Shown here: positions 1 through 6,306 of the stretch, piece after piece
How the letters are laid out: each line of letters opens with the position of its first letter
Position numbering within the stretch: the stretch's first letter is position 1
DNA from: JBEKHI01 sp050012355
GTDB lineage: Bacteria; Actinomycetota; Actinomycetes; Streptosporangiales; Streptosporangiaceae
Assembly: GCA_050012355.1 (NCBI GenBank)
Contig: JBEKHI010000143.1
Span: 1 to 17,794 of the forward strand
DNA: 17,794 bases
Direction of reading: 5' to 3'
Notes under the pieces: generated by a model
What the model was told of the DNA's origin: nothing
The model's input: only the letters and a program-made list of their open reading frames with translations
Database searches by the model: none
Made by a program: the position numbers and the translations under genes

Positions 1-524
1 GAATGGTTGCAGATCCTGTTCCCCTTGGTCGTGTCTACCGCGAGCACCGCGTCCATGGCGGGGTCGAGCTGGTGGGCGTTGGCGGTGGGTATGTCGACCG
101 GCGAGCTCATGAACGGGACCGGGTCATGCGGCCGCGTGGGGGCGTCCGGGCAGATGTGCGTCGCCACGATCACGTCGCCCGGCAGGATGTCGCCGGCGGA
201 GTGCATCCGGGCCAGCTTCGCCGCGGTCGCGACCGCCACGAGAGCACCGTCCCCGTCGGACACGAATCCGATCTGCTCCGGCCGGGCGCCGATCCCGCCG
301 AGCTGGCCGACCACACCTAGGGTGCGGGCGGTTCCTCCCGCGGTCCGTCCCTCGCTGCCGGGAATGAGAGCGCGGACGAAGTCTGTTTGCCCGCCGGGAC
401 CGGCCACTGTCGTTATGGTCACTTCGGTGGCACCACAGTCACGCCAGTAAGCGAGGATGTCGGCCCCGCTGGCTCCGGGCCTATCGAGTATGTCGAACGT
501 GTCCAGGACAGAACGCAGGCTCAT
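1..524 (-). CDS. DUF1177 domain-containing protein (3' end cut by window edge)
   Basis: This reading frame is open from an ATG at 524 to the left edge, giving 174 visible residues of a family I remember as roughly 300 long. It begins MSLRSVLDTFDILDRPGAS and carries motifs I recognise from DUF1177: TDFVRALIPG, VVGQLGGIGARPEQIG, VSDGDGA near residues 89-95, THICPDAPTRPHDPVPFM near 122-139 and SPVDIPTAN. The biochemical function is unknown. The conserved His, Asp and Cys in THICPDAP could bind metal or form an active site, but that is inference. The start is well supported: a GGGAGG ribosome site lies at 531-536 and the ATG overlaps the TGA of the upstream aroM-like gene (ATGA, 521-524), so the two are translationally coupled. 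AroM and DUF1177 genes are often adjacent in bacteria, which strengthens both calls. Confidence 0.85.
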   Translation of the reverse strand, partial: MSLRSVLDTFDILDRPGASGADILAYWRDCGATEVTITTVAGPGGQTDFVRALIPGSEGRTAGGTARTLGVVGQLGGIGARPEQIGFVSDGDGALVAVATAAKLARMHSAGDILPGDVIVATHICPDAPTRPHDPVPFMSSPVDIPTANAHQLDPAMDAVLAVDTTKGNRICNH

Positions 525-1204
525 TGAAGTCCTCCCAGTGCCGCGGCCGTTAGGTGCGCCACGACCTCGCGAGCCAGCAGCGCGACCAGGCCCGATGCCC
601 GTGCCGCCGCTTCCCGTGCCGCGAGGTCGTAGCCCATGCAATCCAGGATGAGAAAGCGCGCCCCGGAGCCGGACAGCGTTCGTGCCGCCGTGGCTACCTG
701 GGTGAGCGAATCCTCGGCGTACGGCGAGGCGCTCGCGACCAGCGGCTCATCCGATACCGCGGCCCAGCGAGCGAGGGAGTTCGCCGCCTGGCCCCCGTCC
801 GGGCAAAGCACCGCGAGCCGCTCGCCTGCGGTGATCGCCCGGACTCCGTGGCTCAGCAACGACTCGGCCAGCAGCAACGTCCCGCGATGCGGCACGGGTG
901 GCAGTTCGCCGGTGCAGACGATCAGCGTGGTGGCCACGCCCTGATCTTCAAGATCACGTACCGCGTCGCAGACCAGCGGGTAGACCCGGCTCGCTCCGAG
1001 CTTAACGTCGGTTCCGTCTCGCATTCTGCTGACCAGCAAGCGATCGCCGGGACCAGCCGGTCCCAGCCGCCCGGCCTCGGCAGCGGTGAGACCGTCCAGC
1101 GCACCGCGTTCGGCGATCTCCGCGCCACCCAGCCAGCGTCGCAGTTCGGGCACCATATCGGTGCGTGGTGACTGCCCGATAGTGACTACCCCGAGACACG
1201 GCAT
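521..1204 (-). CDS. AroM family protein
   Basis: The product is 227 residues, close to the length of E. coli AroM. It opens with the family signature VVTIGQSPRTDMVPEL (residues 6-21). Two cysteines in conserved-looking strand ends, C97 (LIVCTGEL) and C189 (LILDCMGYD), resemble the paired catalytic cysteines of the Asp/Glu racemase fold to which AroM is thought to belong. Racemase or lyase activity here is inference, since no reaction is firmly assigned to the family. The name comes from the E. coli aroL-aroM operon and does not prove a role in aromatic biosynthesis. The start is ATG at 1204. The upstream ribosome site is weak (GAAGTGGG) and no close -10 box is evident. The 3' end overlaps the DUF1177 gene by 4 bp, so the pair should be co-expressed. 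Confidence 0.88.
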   Translation of the reverse strand: MPCLGVVTIGQSPRTDMVPELRRWLGGAEIAERGALDGLTAAEAGRLGPAGPGDRLLVSRMRDGTDVKLGASRVYPLVCDAVRDLEDQGVATTLIVCTGELPPVPHRGTLLLAESLLSHGVRAITAGERLAVLCPDGGQAANSLARWAAVSDEPLVASASPYAEDSLTQVATAARTLSGSGARFLILDCMGYDLAAREAAARASGLVALLAREVVAHLTAAALGGLQ

Positions 1205-1259
1205 GAGCCCACTTCACCCGGTGTGGTCCCTCGTCGGCAATGTGCGATGCGCTGGCCCT

Positions 1260-1279
1260 AGCGCCCGTAACCAGGCGCT
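1260..1279. terminator. Small hairpin between the VOC gene and aroM
   Basis: AGCGCC (1260-1265) pairs perfectly with GGCGCT (1274-1279) across an 8-nt loop. It lies in the 122-bp gap 1205-1326, downstream of the VOC stop and upstream of the aroM-like start. There is no T tract, so it is only a weak candidate for a terminator or processing site. I see nothing else in this gap. Confidence 0.25.
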
Positions 1280-1326
1280 CCGCACAGCCGGTGACCTACG
1301 GACAGTTCGAGCAATCGGCAGGCAGA

Positions 1327-1734
1327 TCACTCGGCGGGAGCCTGCTCGATGCGGATCAGGTTGCCTGACGGGTCGCGCACGGCGCAGTCGCGCGGGCCCC
1401 ACGGCTGGTCGGTCGGCTCCTGGACGATCTCGGCGCCCGAGGCTTGCACCTTCTTGAAGACACCGTCGAGGTCGTCGGTGCGGAAGTGCACGCCGGTCAG
1501 CGCGCCCTTGGCGATGAGGGCTTCGAGCGCGTCGACATCGGCGGGGCTGCCGTTCAGGTAGTTGGTGACCACGATCCCCACGCCTGGCTGGGAGGCGCCG
1601 CCGACGGTGAGCCACCGGAAGTCGCCGCGGGCGACGTCGTTACGGAGTTCGAGTCCCAGTGTGTCCCGATAGAACGTCAGTGCTATATCTGGGTCGTGGA
1701 CTAGGACGAAGCAGGCAGAGAGTGAAAGATCCAT
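1327..1734 (-). CDS. VOC superfamily (glyoxalase/bleomycin-resistance fold) protein
   Basis: This 135-residue protein has the single-domain VOC layout of two beta-alpha-beta-beta-beta repeats. The first includes ALTFYRDTLGLELR (residues 18-31). The second includes GVHFRTDDLDGVFKKVQASGAEIVQEP (81-107) and WGPRDCAVRDPSGNLIRIEQ (112-131). H83 and E130 sit where VOC proteins usually place metal ligands. Members may be lyases, dioxygenases or drug-binding resistance proteins, and the substrate cannot be read from sequence. The gene starts 37 bp after the stop of the AraC-type regulator, so it is probably the last gene of the marR-uvrA2-araC-VOC set. A TAGCGT box 7 nt before its ATG suggests it may also have its own leaderless promoter. 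Confidence 0.87.
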   Translation of the reverse strand: MDLSLSACFVLVHDPDIALTFYRDTLGLELRNDVARGDFRWLTVGGASQPGVGIVVTNYLNGSPADVDALEALIAKGALTGVHFRTDDLDGVFKKVQASGAEIVQEPTDQPWGPRDCAVRDPSGNLIRIEQAPAE

Positions 1735-1741
1735 GTAGCCA

Positions 1742-1747
1742 ACGCTA
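1742..1747 (-). promoter_or_regulatory. Candidate -10 box of an internal leaderless promoter for the VOC gene
   Basis: On the minus strand TAGCGT (TANNNT pattern) is followed by 7 nt and then the ATG at 1734, with no ribosome-binding site. This matches the leaderless arrangement seen elsewhere in the window. No convincing -35 box is visible, so chance is possible. Confidence 0.35.
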
Positions 1748-1771
1748 GCGGCCTAGCGGTTAGTGCGCTTC

Positions 1772-2185
1772 TCAGATCCTGCTCGACACGTAGCTGGGGC
1801 GAGTGAGTTCCCTGGCGATGCATCCTGGCGTGTTCGCGAGCCCGCCGTGGTCGCGGGCTCGGTAGGCCGTCGGGGTCTCGCCGACCATCTCGGTGAAACG
1901 CGCGCTGAATGATCCGAGCGAGGTACAGCCGACCGCGAAGCAGACCTCGGTGACCGACAGGTCGCCGCCGCGCAGCAGGGCCTTGGCCCGCTCTATCCGT
2001 CGCGTCATCAGGTAGGCGTAGGGCGTCTCGCCGTAGGCCGCGCGGAACTGCCGGGAGAAATGCGCCGGCGACATCAGCGCGGCGCGGGCGATGGCGGCGA
2101 CGTCGAGTGGCCGGGCGTATTCGCGGTCCATCAGATCGCGGGCCCGGCGCAAATGCGCGAGGTCAGCGAGCTTTTCCGGCGTCAT
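1772..2185 (-). CDS. AraC-family transcriptional regulator, DNA-binding domain only
   Basis: The product is 137 residues, almost entirely the two helix-turn-helix units of an AraC/XylS domain. The first is near residues 27-51 (LDVAAIARAALMSPAHFSRQF). The second is near 76-101 (LSVTEVCFAVGCTSLGSFSARF), followed by the family's GETPTAYR. There is no N-terminal effector domain, so it is a minimal regulator of the SoxS/MarA size class. Its ligand, if any, is unknown. The ATG at 2185 lies inside the last codons of the UvrA-like gene (23-bp overlap), which implies co-transcription and probably translational coupling. The VOC gene follows 37 bp later. It may regulate this operon or the VOC gene, but no operator is evident. 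Confidence 0.9.
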   Translation of the reverse strand: MTPEKLADLAHLRRARDLMDREYARPLDVAAIARAALMSPAHFSRQFRAAYGETPYAYLMTRRIERAKALLRGGDLSVTEVCFAVGCTSLGSFSARFTEMVGETPTAYRARDHGGLANTPGCIARELTRPSYVSSRI

Positions 2186-4490
2186 GACCCCAGCCTAACC
2201 TGCGCAGGTAGGCGCCGGTCCGGCTGCGCTCGCAGGCGGCGACATCGGCTGGTGTCCCGGCGACGACGATCGTGCCACCGTCCGGGCCGCCGCCGGGCCC
2301 GAGGTCGATGACGTGGTCCGCGCTGGCCACTACCCGCATGTCGTGCTCGGCCACCACCACGGTGGACCCGGTGCCGACTAGGTCATAGAGCCGTCCGGTG
2401 AGCACGTCGGTGTCGTGCGGGTGCAGTCCGGTGGACGGCTCGTCAAGCAGGTAGACCGTGCCGCCGCCCCGCCGTTGCAGTTCGGTGGCCAGTTTGATGC
2501 GCTGTGCCTCACCGCCGGACAGTTCGGTAGCTGGCTGGCCGAGCCGCAGGTAGCCAAGGCCCAGGTCGTGCAGGATGTCCAGGGCAGTACGCACCCTCGT
2601 TATGGTCGCAAAAAAGTCTTGTGCGTCGTCTACGGTCAGGTCGAGCACCTGCGCGATGTCGCGTCCGGCGTACGTCACGCGCAGCGTGTCGGCGTTGTAC
2701 CGGGCGCCGTGGCACTCCGGGCACGGCGTGTAGGTGCCCGGCAAGAACAGCAGTTCTACCGCGACCCACCCCTCGCCCTGGCATGTCTCGCACCTGCCGC
2801 CAGCGACGTTGAACGAAAACCGCGACCGGTTGTATCCATAGGCTTTCGCGCTCTCGGTGGCGGCGAAGAGCCCGCGCACGGTGTCGAACAGCCCGGTGTA
2901 AGTAGCGAGATTGGACCGTGGCGTCCGGCCAATGGGCTGCTGGTCCACCCACACCACGCGATGCTCATCGCCGGCCGCCGCCGCGATCGCCTCAAGCAGG
3001 CTGGTCTTACCCGAGCCGGACACCCCGGTCACGGCGGTGAATATGCCCATCGGCACATCCACGTCCAGGTCACGCAGGTTGTTGCGGGTGAGTCCGCGCA
3101 GCTTCAGCCAGCCTTTGGGCTGATGCGCCGGGCGCTCGGGAATCACCTCGGTGAACAGGTAGCGGCGGGTTATCGATTCGGGCACGTCACGCAAGCCAGC
3201 CACCGGCCCGGTGAACAGGACCCGGCCGCCGCTGGTCCCGGCGAGCGGTCCCACGTCGACGATCCAGTCCGCCTCCCGGACGATATCCATGTCATGCTCG
3301 ACGAAACACACAGTGTTCCCCCCGTCGCGGAGCCGCCGCAAGATGCCGGTGAGCGCCGCCAAGTCAGCGGGATGCAGCCCGGCCGACGGCTCATCGAGGA
3401 CGTAGACGACTCCGAACAGGCCCGCGTGCAGCTGGGTCGCCAGCCTTATCCGCTGCAGTTCGCCCGCCGACAGCGTGGGACCCGGCCGGGCGATGCTCAG
3501 GTAACCGAGTCCGAGCTCGGCGAGCACCCCGATACGGTCGGTGATGTCGCGAGTGAGCGGTCCAGCGGGCCCGCTGTCACCGGCGTGCGGGCCGAGCCGG
3601 TCCGCCAGCGCGGTCATGGGCATCGCCGCGAGTTCGGCGATGTCCTTCCCGGCGAAGGTGACCTTGAGTGACTCCGGACGGAGCTTGCGGCCATCGCAAA
3701 CCGGGCAAATGGTGCTGGTCATGAATCGCTCAGCGCGCTGCCGGCCGTGCTCCGACGCGTACGTCTTGAGCAGCAGCCGTCGGGCGCTGCTGTAGGTGCC
3801 CTGGTAGGGCCGCTGGATCCGGCCCGGCTCGCGGACCGGATGCACGGTCACCACCGGCTGCTCATCGGTGAACAGGATCCAGTCGCGGTCGGTCTGGCCG
3901 AGCTCGCGCCAGGGCCGGTGGATGTCGTAGCCGAGGGTGGCGAGAATGTCGCGGAGGTTCTTGCCCTGCCAGGCGCCGGGCCAGGAAGCGATGGCGCCGT
4001 CGGCGATGCTCTTGGCGGAGTCGGGTACTAGGGATGCCTCTGTGACCTGGTGGATCTGCCCCTGGCCGTGACATTCCGGGCAGGCTCCGGCGACCGTGTT
4101 CGGCGAGAATGAGTCAGAATCGAGGCGCCGCGGGTTGTTGTTTCCGGCGCGCGACATGAGCATGCGGAGCGAGTTGGAGATCCGGCTGAGGGTCCCCACC
4201 GTCGAGCGGGCCGACGGGATGGTCCGCCGCTGGTTGAGGGCGACCGCGGGCGGCAGGCCGGTGATGGCGTCCACTTCGGGGACCGGGAGTTGCGCCAGTA
4301 GCCGCCGGGCGTAAGGCGCCACCGACTCCAGGTACCGGTGCTGGGATTCGGCGTAGATCGTGCCGAAGGCGAGTGATGACTTGCCCGATCCGGAGATCCC
4401 GGTGAACGCGACCAGCGAGTCCCGCGGGATGTCGGCATCGACGCCACGGAGGTTGTGCACCCGTGCGCCGCGCACCTGTATATAGCCCAC
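2163..4490 (-). CDS. UvrA2-like ABC ATPase (excinuclease subunit A homologue, short drug-resistance type)
   Basis: This is a tandem ABC ATPase of 775 residues against about 950 for housekeeping UvrA. First half: Walker A GISGSGKS (31-38), CPEC (137-140) with CPVC (262-265), signature LSAGE (340-344) and LDEPSAGLH (365-373). Second half: Walker A GVSGSGKT (489-496), a zinc-finger pair CETC (567-570) and CPEC (590-593), signature LSGGE near 657-661 and LLDEPSTGLH near 681-690. The segment after the first Walker A is short, so the UvrB-binding insertion of true UvrA is missing, as in Deinococcus UvrA2 and Streptomyces DrrC. The first signature has Ala for Gly (LSAGE). The likely role is binding or clearing DNA-intercalated compounds rather than standard excision repair, which is inference. 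It starts at GTG 4490, 10 bp after the marR stop, and overlaps araC at its 3' end. Confidence 0.93.
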   Translation of the reverse strand: MGYIQVRGARVHNLRGVDADIPRDSLVAFTGISGSGKSSLAFGTIYAESQHRYLESVAPYARRLLAQLPVPEVDAITGLPPAVALNQRRTIPSARSTVGTLSRISNSLRMLMSRAGNNNPRRLDSDSFSPNTVAGACPECHGQGQIHQVTEASLVPDSAKSIADGAIASWPGAWQGKNLRDILATLGYDIHRPWRELGQTDRDWILFTDEQPVVTVHPVREPGRIQRPYQGTYSSARRLLLKTYASEHGRQRAERFMTSTICPVCDGRKLRPESLKVTFAGKDIAELAAMPMTALADRLGPHAGDSGPAGPLTRDITDRIGVLAELGLGYLSIARPGPTLSAGELQRIRLATQLHAGLFGVVYVLDEPSAGLHPADLAALTGILRRLRDGGNTVCFVEHDMDIVREADWIVDVGPLAGTSGGRVLFTGPVAGLRDVPESITRRYLFTEVIPERPAHQPKGWLKLRGLTRNNLRDLDVDVPMGIFTAVTGVSGSGKTSLLEAIAAAAGDEHRVVWVDQQPIGRTPRSNLATYTGLFDTVRGLFAATESAKAYGYNRSRFSFNVAGGRCETCQGEGWVAVELLFLPGTYTPCPECHGARYNADTLRVTYAGRDIAQVLDLTVDDAQDFFATITRVRTALDILHDLGLGYLRLGQPATELSGGEAQRIKLATELQRRGGGTVYLLDEPSTGLHPHDTDVLTGRLYDLVGTGSTVVVAEHDMRVVASADHVIDLGPGGGPDGGTIVVAGTPADVAACERSRTGAYLRRLGWGHDAGKAR

Positions 4491-4500
4491 GTCCCCAGTG

Positions 4501-4950
4501 TTACCCAGGCTGGCCCTCGTGGTGCATCTGGTTCAGCGCGTCGACGCAGCTTGTCAGGAACTCGTTGAACGTCGCGATCTGGCCGGGGGTCAGGTCCCTG
4601 AGCAGTCCAGCCTCGGCGCGGTCAATGAACTGGTCGCACTTTTCGAGCAGTTCATCGCCCGCGGGCGTCAAATAGGTTCGCAGGATCTTCTGGTGCTTGG
4701 GATCTGGCTCCCGCCGGATAAGTCCGCTGTGTTCTAGGCCTGCTATCACCTGGTTCATGGCCTGGGCGGACACGAAGGACCGGCGGGCGAGTTCGGCCGA
4801 CGAGATACCCGGCCGCGCGCGCAGCACCGACAGTGCCGTGTACTGGTTGGTGGTGATTCCGAGGCCGCGCAACTGTTCGTCGAGAAGCGACTTGACGCCG
4901 CGCTCGACCCGCTTGATCAGGTACGTGGTCCGTGCGGGCGGAGTTGACAT
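4501..4950 (-). CDS. MarR-family regulator divergent from ech
   Basis: The 149-residue winged-helix protein contains LGITTNQYTALSVLRARPGISSAELARRSFVS, the recognition stretch AQAMNQVIAGLEHSGLIRREPDP and the wing HQKILRTYLTPAGDELL. The C-terminal helices would form the dimer interface. Its divergent placement beside a hydroxycinnamoyl-CoA hydratase-lyase resembles the MarR regulators of hydroxycinnamate catabolism (CouR, FerC, HcaR types), which are known to respond to aroyl-CoA thioesters. That ligand is inference here. The start at ATG 4950 is supported by a TAAATT box exactly 7 nt upstream, indicating a leaderless transcript, with a palindrome directly behind it that would allow autoregulation. 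The next gene, uvrA2-like, begins only 10 bp after the stop, so this regulator probably heads a four-gene operon. Confidence 0.9.
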   Translation of the reverse strand: MSTPPARTTYLIKRVERGVKSLLDEQLRGLGITTNQYTALSVLRARPGISSAELARRSFVSAQAMNQVIAGLEHSGLIRREPDPKHQKILRTYLTPAGDELLEKCDQFIDRAEAGLLRDLTPGQIATFNEFLTSCVDALNQMHHEGQPG

Positions 4951-4956
4951 GTGGTC

Positions 4957-4976
4957 TAATTTATCAAGAAACTTGA
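4957..4976. promoter_or_regulatory. Divergent marR/ech promoter and palindromic operator
   Basis: The whole intergenic region is 38 bp. TCAAG-AAA-CTTGA at 4964-4976 is a perfect 5-bp inverted repeat with a 3-nt spacer, a good size for a MarR dimer. On the minus strand TAAATT (4963-4958) sits 7 nt before the marR ATG. On the plus strand TAATTT (4957-4962) could be the ech -10 box, which would put the ech start point inside the palindrome, with GGAG at 4981-4984 as ribosome site. Binding at the palindrome could therefore shut both promoters. TTGACAT also occurs twice (4944-4950 and 4974-4980). Neither direction has a well-spaced consensus -35 box. Confidence 0.6.
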
Positions 4977-4988
4977 CATAGGAGTGAG

Positions 4989-5855
4989 ATGGACGCGAGC
5001 AACAACCACACGGGCTCCTGGGAAACCGTTCTCCTTGAGGTCAAGGACGGAATCGCGTGGGTGACCCTGAACCGCCCGGCCAAACGGAACGCCATGAGCC
5101 CGCAGCTTAATGCCGAGATGTGCGAGGTGCTCGAGGTCGTCGAGGCGGACGATGCCGCGAAGGTTTTGGTGCTCACCGGAGCGGGCGAGTCGTTCTCGGC
5201 GGGCATGGACCTCAAGGAGTACTTCCGTGACGTCGACCAGGCGCCGGCCCACGTGCAGGTGAAGGTCCGCCGGGAGAACGCCCAGTGGCAGTGGAAGCAC
5301 CTGATGAACTACTACAAGCCGACGATCGCGATGGTCAACGGCTGGTGCTTCGGCGGCGCGTTCACCCCGCTGGTCGCTTGCGACCTGGCGATAGCGGCCG
5401 AGGATGCCATCTTCGGGCTGTCCGAAATCAACTGGGGCATCCCGCCGGGCGGCGTGGTGAGCCGGGCGCTCGCGGAAACGATGGGCTACCGGGATGCGCT
5501 GTACTACATCATGACCGGGGAGACCTTCGACGGGCGCCGCGCGGCCGAGGTGGGCCTGATCAACAAGGCGGTACCCCGCGAGTCGCTGCGTTCCGCGGTG
5601 ACGGAACTCGCGACCTCGCTGCGGGACAAGAACCCGGTGGTGCTGCGCGCCGCGAAGACCGGGTTCAAGGTCACCCGCCAGATGGACTGGCTGCAGGCCG
5701 AGGACTACCTGTACGCGAAGCTCGAGCAGTCGCAGTTTCTCGACGCCGAGCGCGGCCGGCAGGCTGGGCTGTCCCAGTTCCTGGACGAAAAGTCCTTCCG
5801 GCCTGGCCTGGGGTCTTACGACCGGGTTACTGAAGACCCGAGCGGACGGACGTGA
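4989..5855 (+). CDS. ech: Hydroxycinnamoyl-CoA (feruloyl-CoA) hydratase-lyase
   Basis: This crotonase-superfamily enzyme of 288 residues hydrates feruloyl- or p-coumaroyl-CoA and then splits it to vanillin or 4-hydroxybenzaldehyde plus acetyl-CoA. The sequence closely follows Pseudomonas HCHL and actinomycete Ech as I remember them: LNRPAKRNAMSP (28-38), GMDLKEYFR (72-80), TIAMVNGWCFGG (112-123), FGLSEINWGIPPGG (142-155) and EDYLYAKL (238-245). E146 matches the catalytic Glu143 of the Pseudomonas enzyme. Y78 and Y242 match Tyr75 and Tyr239, which bind the phenol group. Ser123 is replaced by Thr126. GGAG lies 5-8 nt before the ATG. It is divergent from marR, and its 3' end overlaps the convergent CoA-binding gene by 29 bp. 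The usual partners, feruloyl-CoA synthetase and vanillin dehydrogenase, are not in the window. Confidence 0.93.
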   Translation: MDASNNHTGSWETVLLEVKDGIAWVTLNRPAKRNAMSPQLNAEMCEVLEVVEADDAAKVLVLTGAGESFSAGMDLKEYFRDVDQAPAHVQVKVRRENAQWQWKHLMNYYKPTIAMVNGWCFGGAFTPLVACDLAIAAEDAIFGLSEINWGIPPGGVVSRALAETMGYRDALYYIMTGETFDGRRAAEVGLINKAVPRESLRSAVTELATSLRDKNPVVLRAAKTGFKVTRQMDWLQAEDYLYAKLEQSQFLDAERGRQAGLSQFLDEKSFRPGLGSYDRVTEDPSGRT

Positions 5856-6306
5856 TGCGCTCGGTGTTGAAGCCGAGCCAGTGCATCCGGCCCACATAAC
5901 GGGCGTGCTCGATCTTGATGCACCGATCCACGATCACCGTCAGGCCACCGTCCTCCGCGATCTGAGTGCCTTCGGCGTTGATCACGCCGAACTGGCACCA
6001 GAGGGCGTCGGCACCGATTGCCACGGCATCCCGCGCGATCCCCGGCAGCGCGTCCGGTGCGCGGAAGACGTCCACGACGTCTACCTGCACCGGGACGTCG
6101 AGCAGGCTCGGGTAAGACTTCTCCCCGAGGATCTCCTGCTCGCGGGGATTCACCGGGATCACGGTGTACCCGTGCCGCTTGAGGTAATAGCCAACGAAGT
6201 TGCTTGGCCGCAGCTGGTTGCTCGACAGGCCGACGATCGCGATCGTCTTGGCGGTGTGGATAACCCGCTGGATCGCCGTCGGATCCTGGTACTTTTCCAG
6301 ATCCAT
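5827..6306 (-). CDS. CoA-binding protein (YccU-like, Rossmann fold)
   Basis: This 159-residue single-domain protein shows the CoA-binding signature TIAIVGLSSNQLRPSNFVGYYLKRHGYTVIPVNPRE (residues 21-56), then GEKSYPSLLDVP and VDVVDVFR, and later ADALWCQFGVINAEG and GLTVIVDRCIKIEHARY. The glycine-rich turn GLSSN is where the CoA nucleotide binds in the succinyl-CoA synthetase alpha-chain fold. No reaction is known for the family. The ATG at 6306 follows GAAGG at a normal distance. It is the third gene of metX-metY-CoA-binding; the same neighbour is common behind metY in actinobacteria, suggesting a link to methionine or acetyl-CoA metabolism. The first 148 bp are overlapped by the run-on end of metY. 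The last 29 bp overlap ech on the opposite strand. Confidence 0.88.
   Translation of the reverse strand: MDLEKYQDPTAIQRVIHTAKTIAIVGLSSNQLRPSNFVGYYLKRHGYTVIPVNPREQEILGEKSYPSLLDVPVQVDVVDVFRAPDALPGIARDAVAIGADALWCQFGVINAEGTQIAEDGGLTVIVDRCIKIEHARYVGRMHWLGFNTERITSVRSGLQ

Noticed and set aside
2415..3671. 418-codon open frame on the plus strand
   Set aside because: It is a shadow of the UvrA-like gene on the opposite strand, with composition typical of antisense frames in high-GC DNA and no recognisable domain.
4956..5897. 313-codon open frame on the minus strand over ech
   Set aside because: It mirrors ech codons and crosses the marR/ech control region. The plus-strand enzyme is unmistakable.
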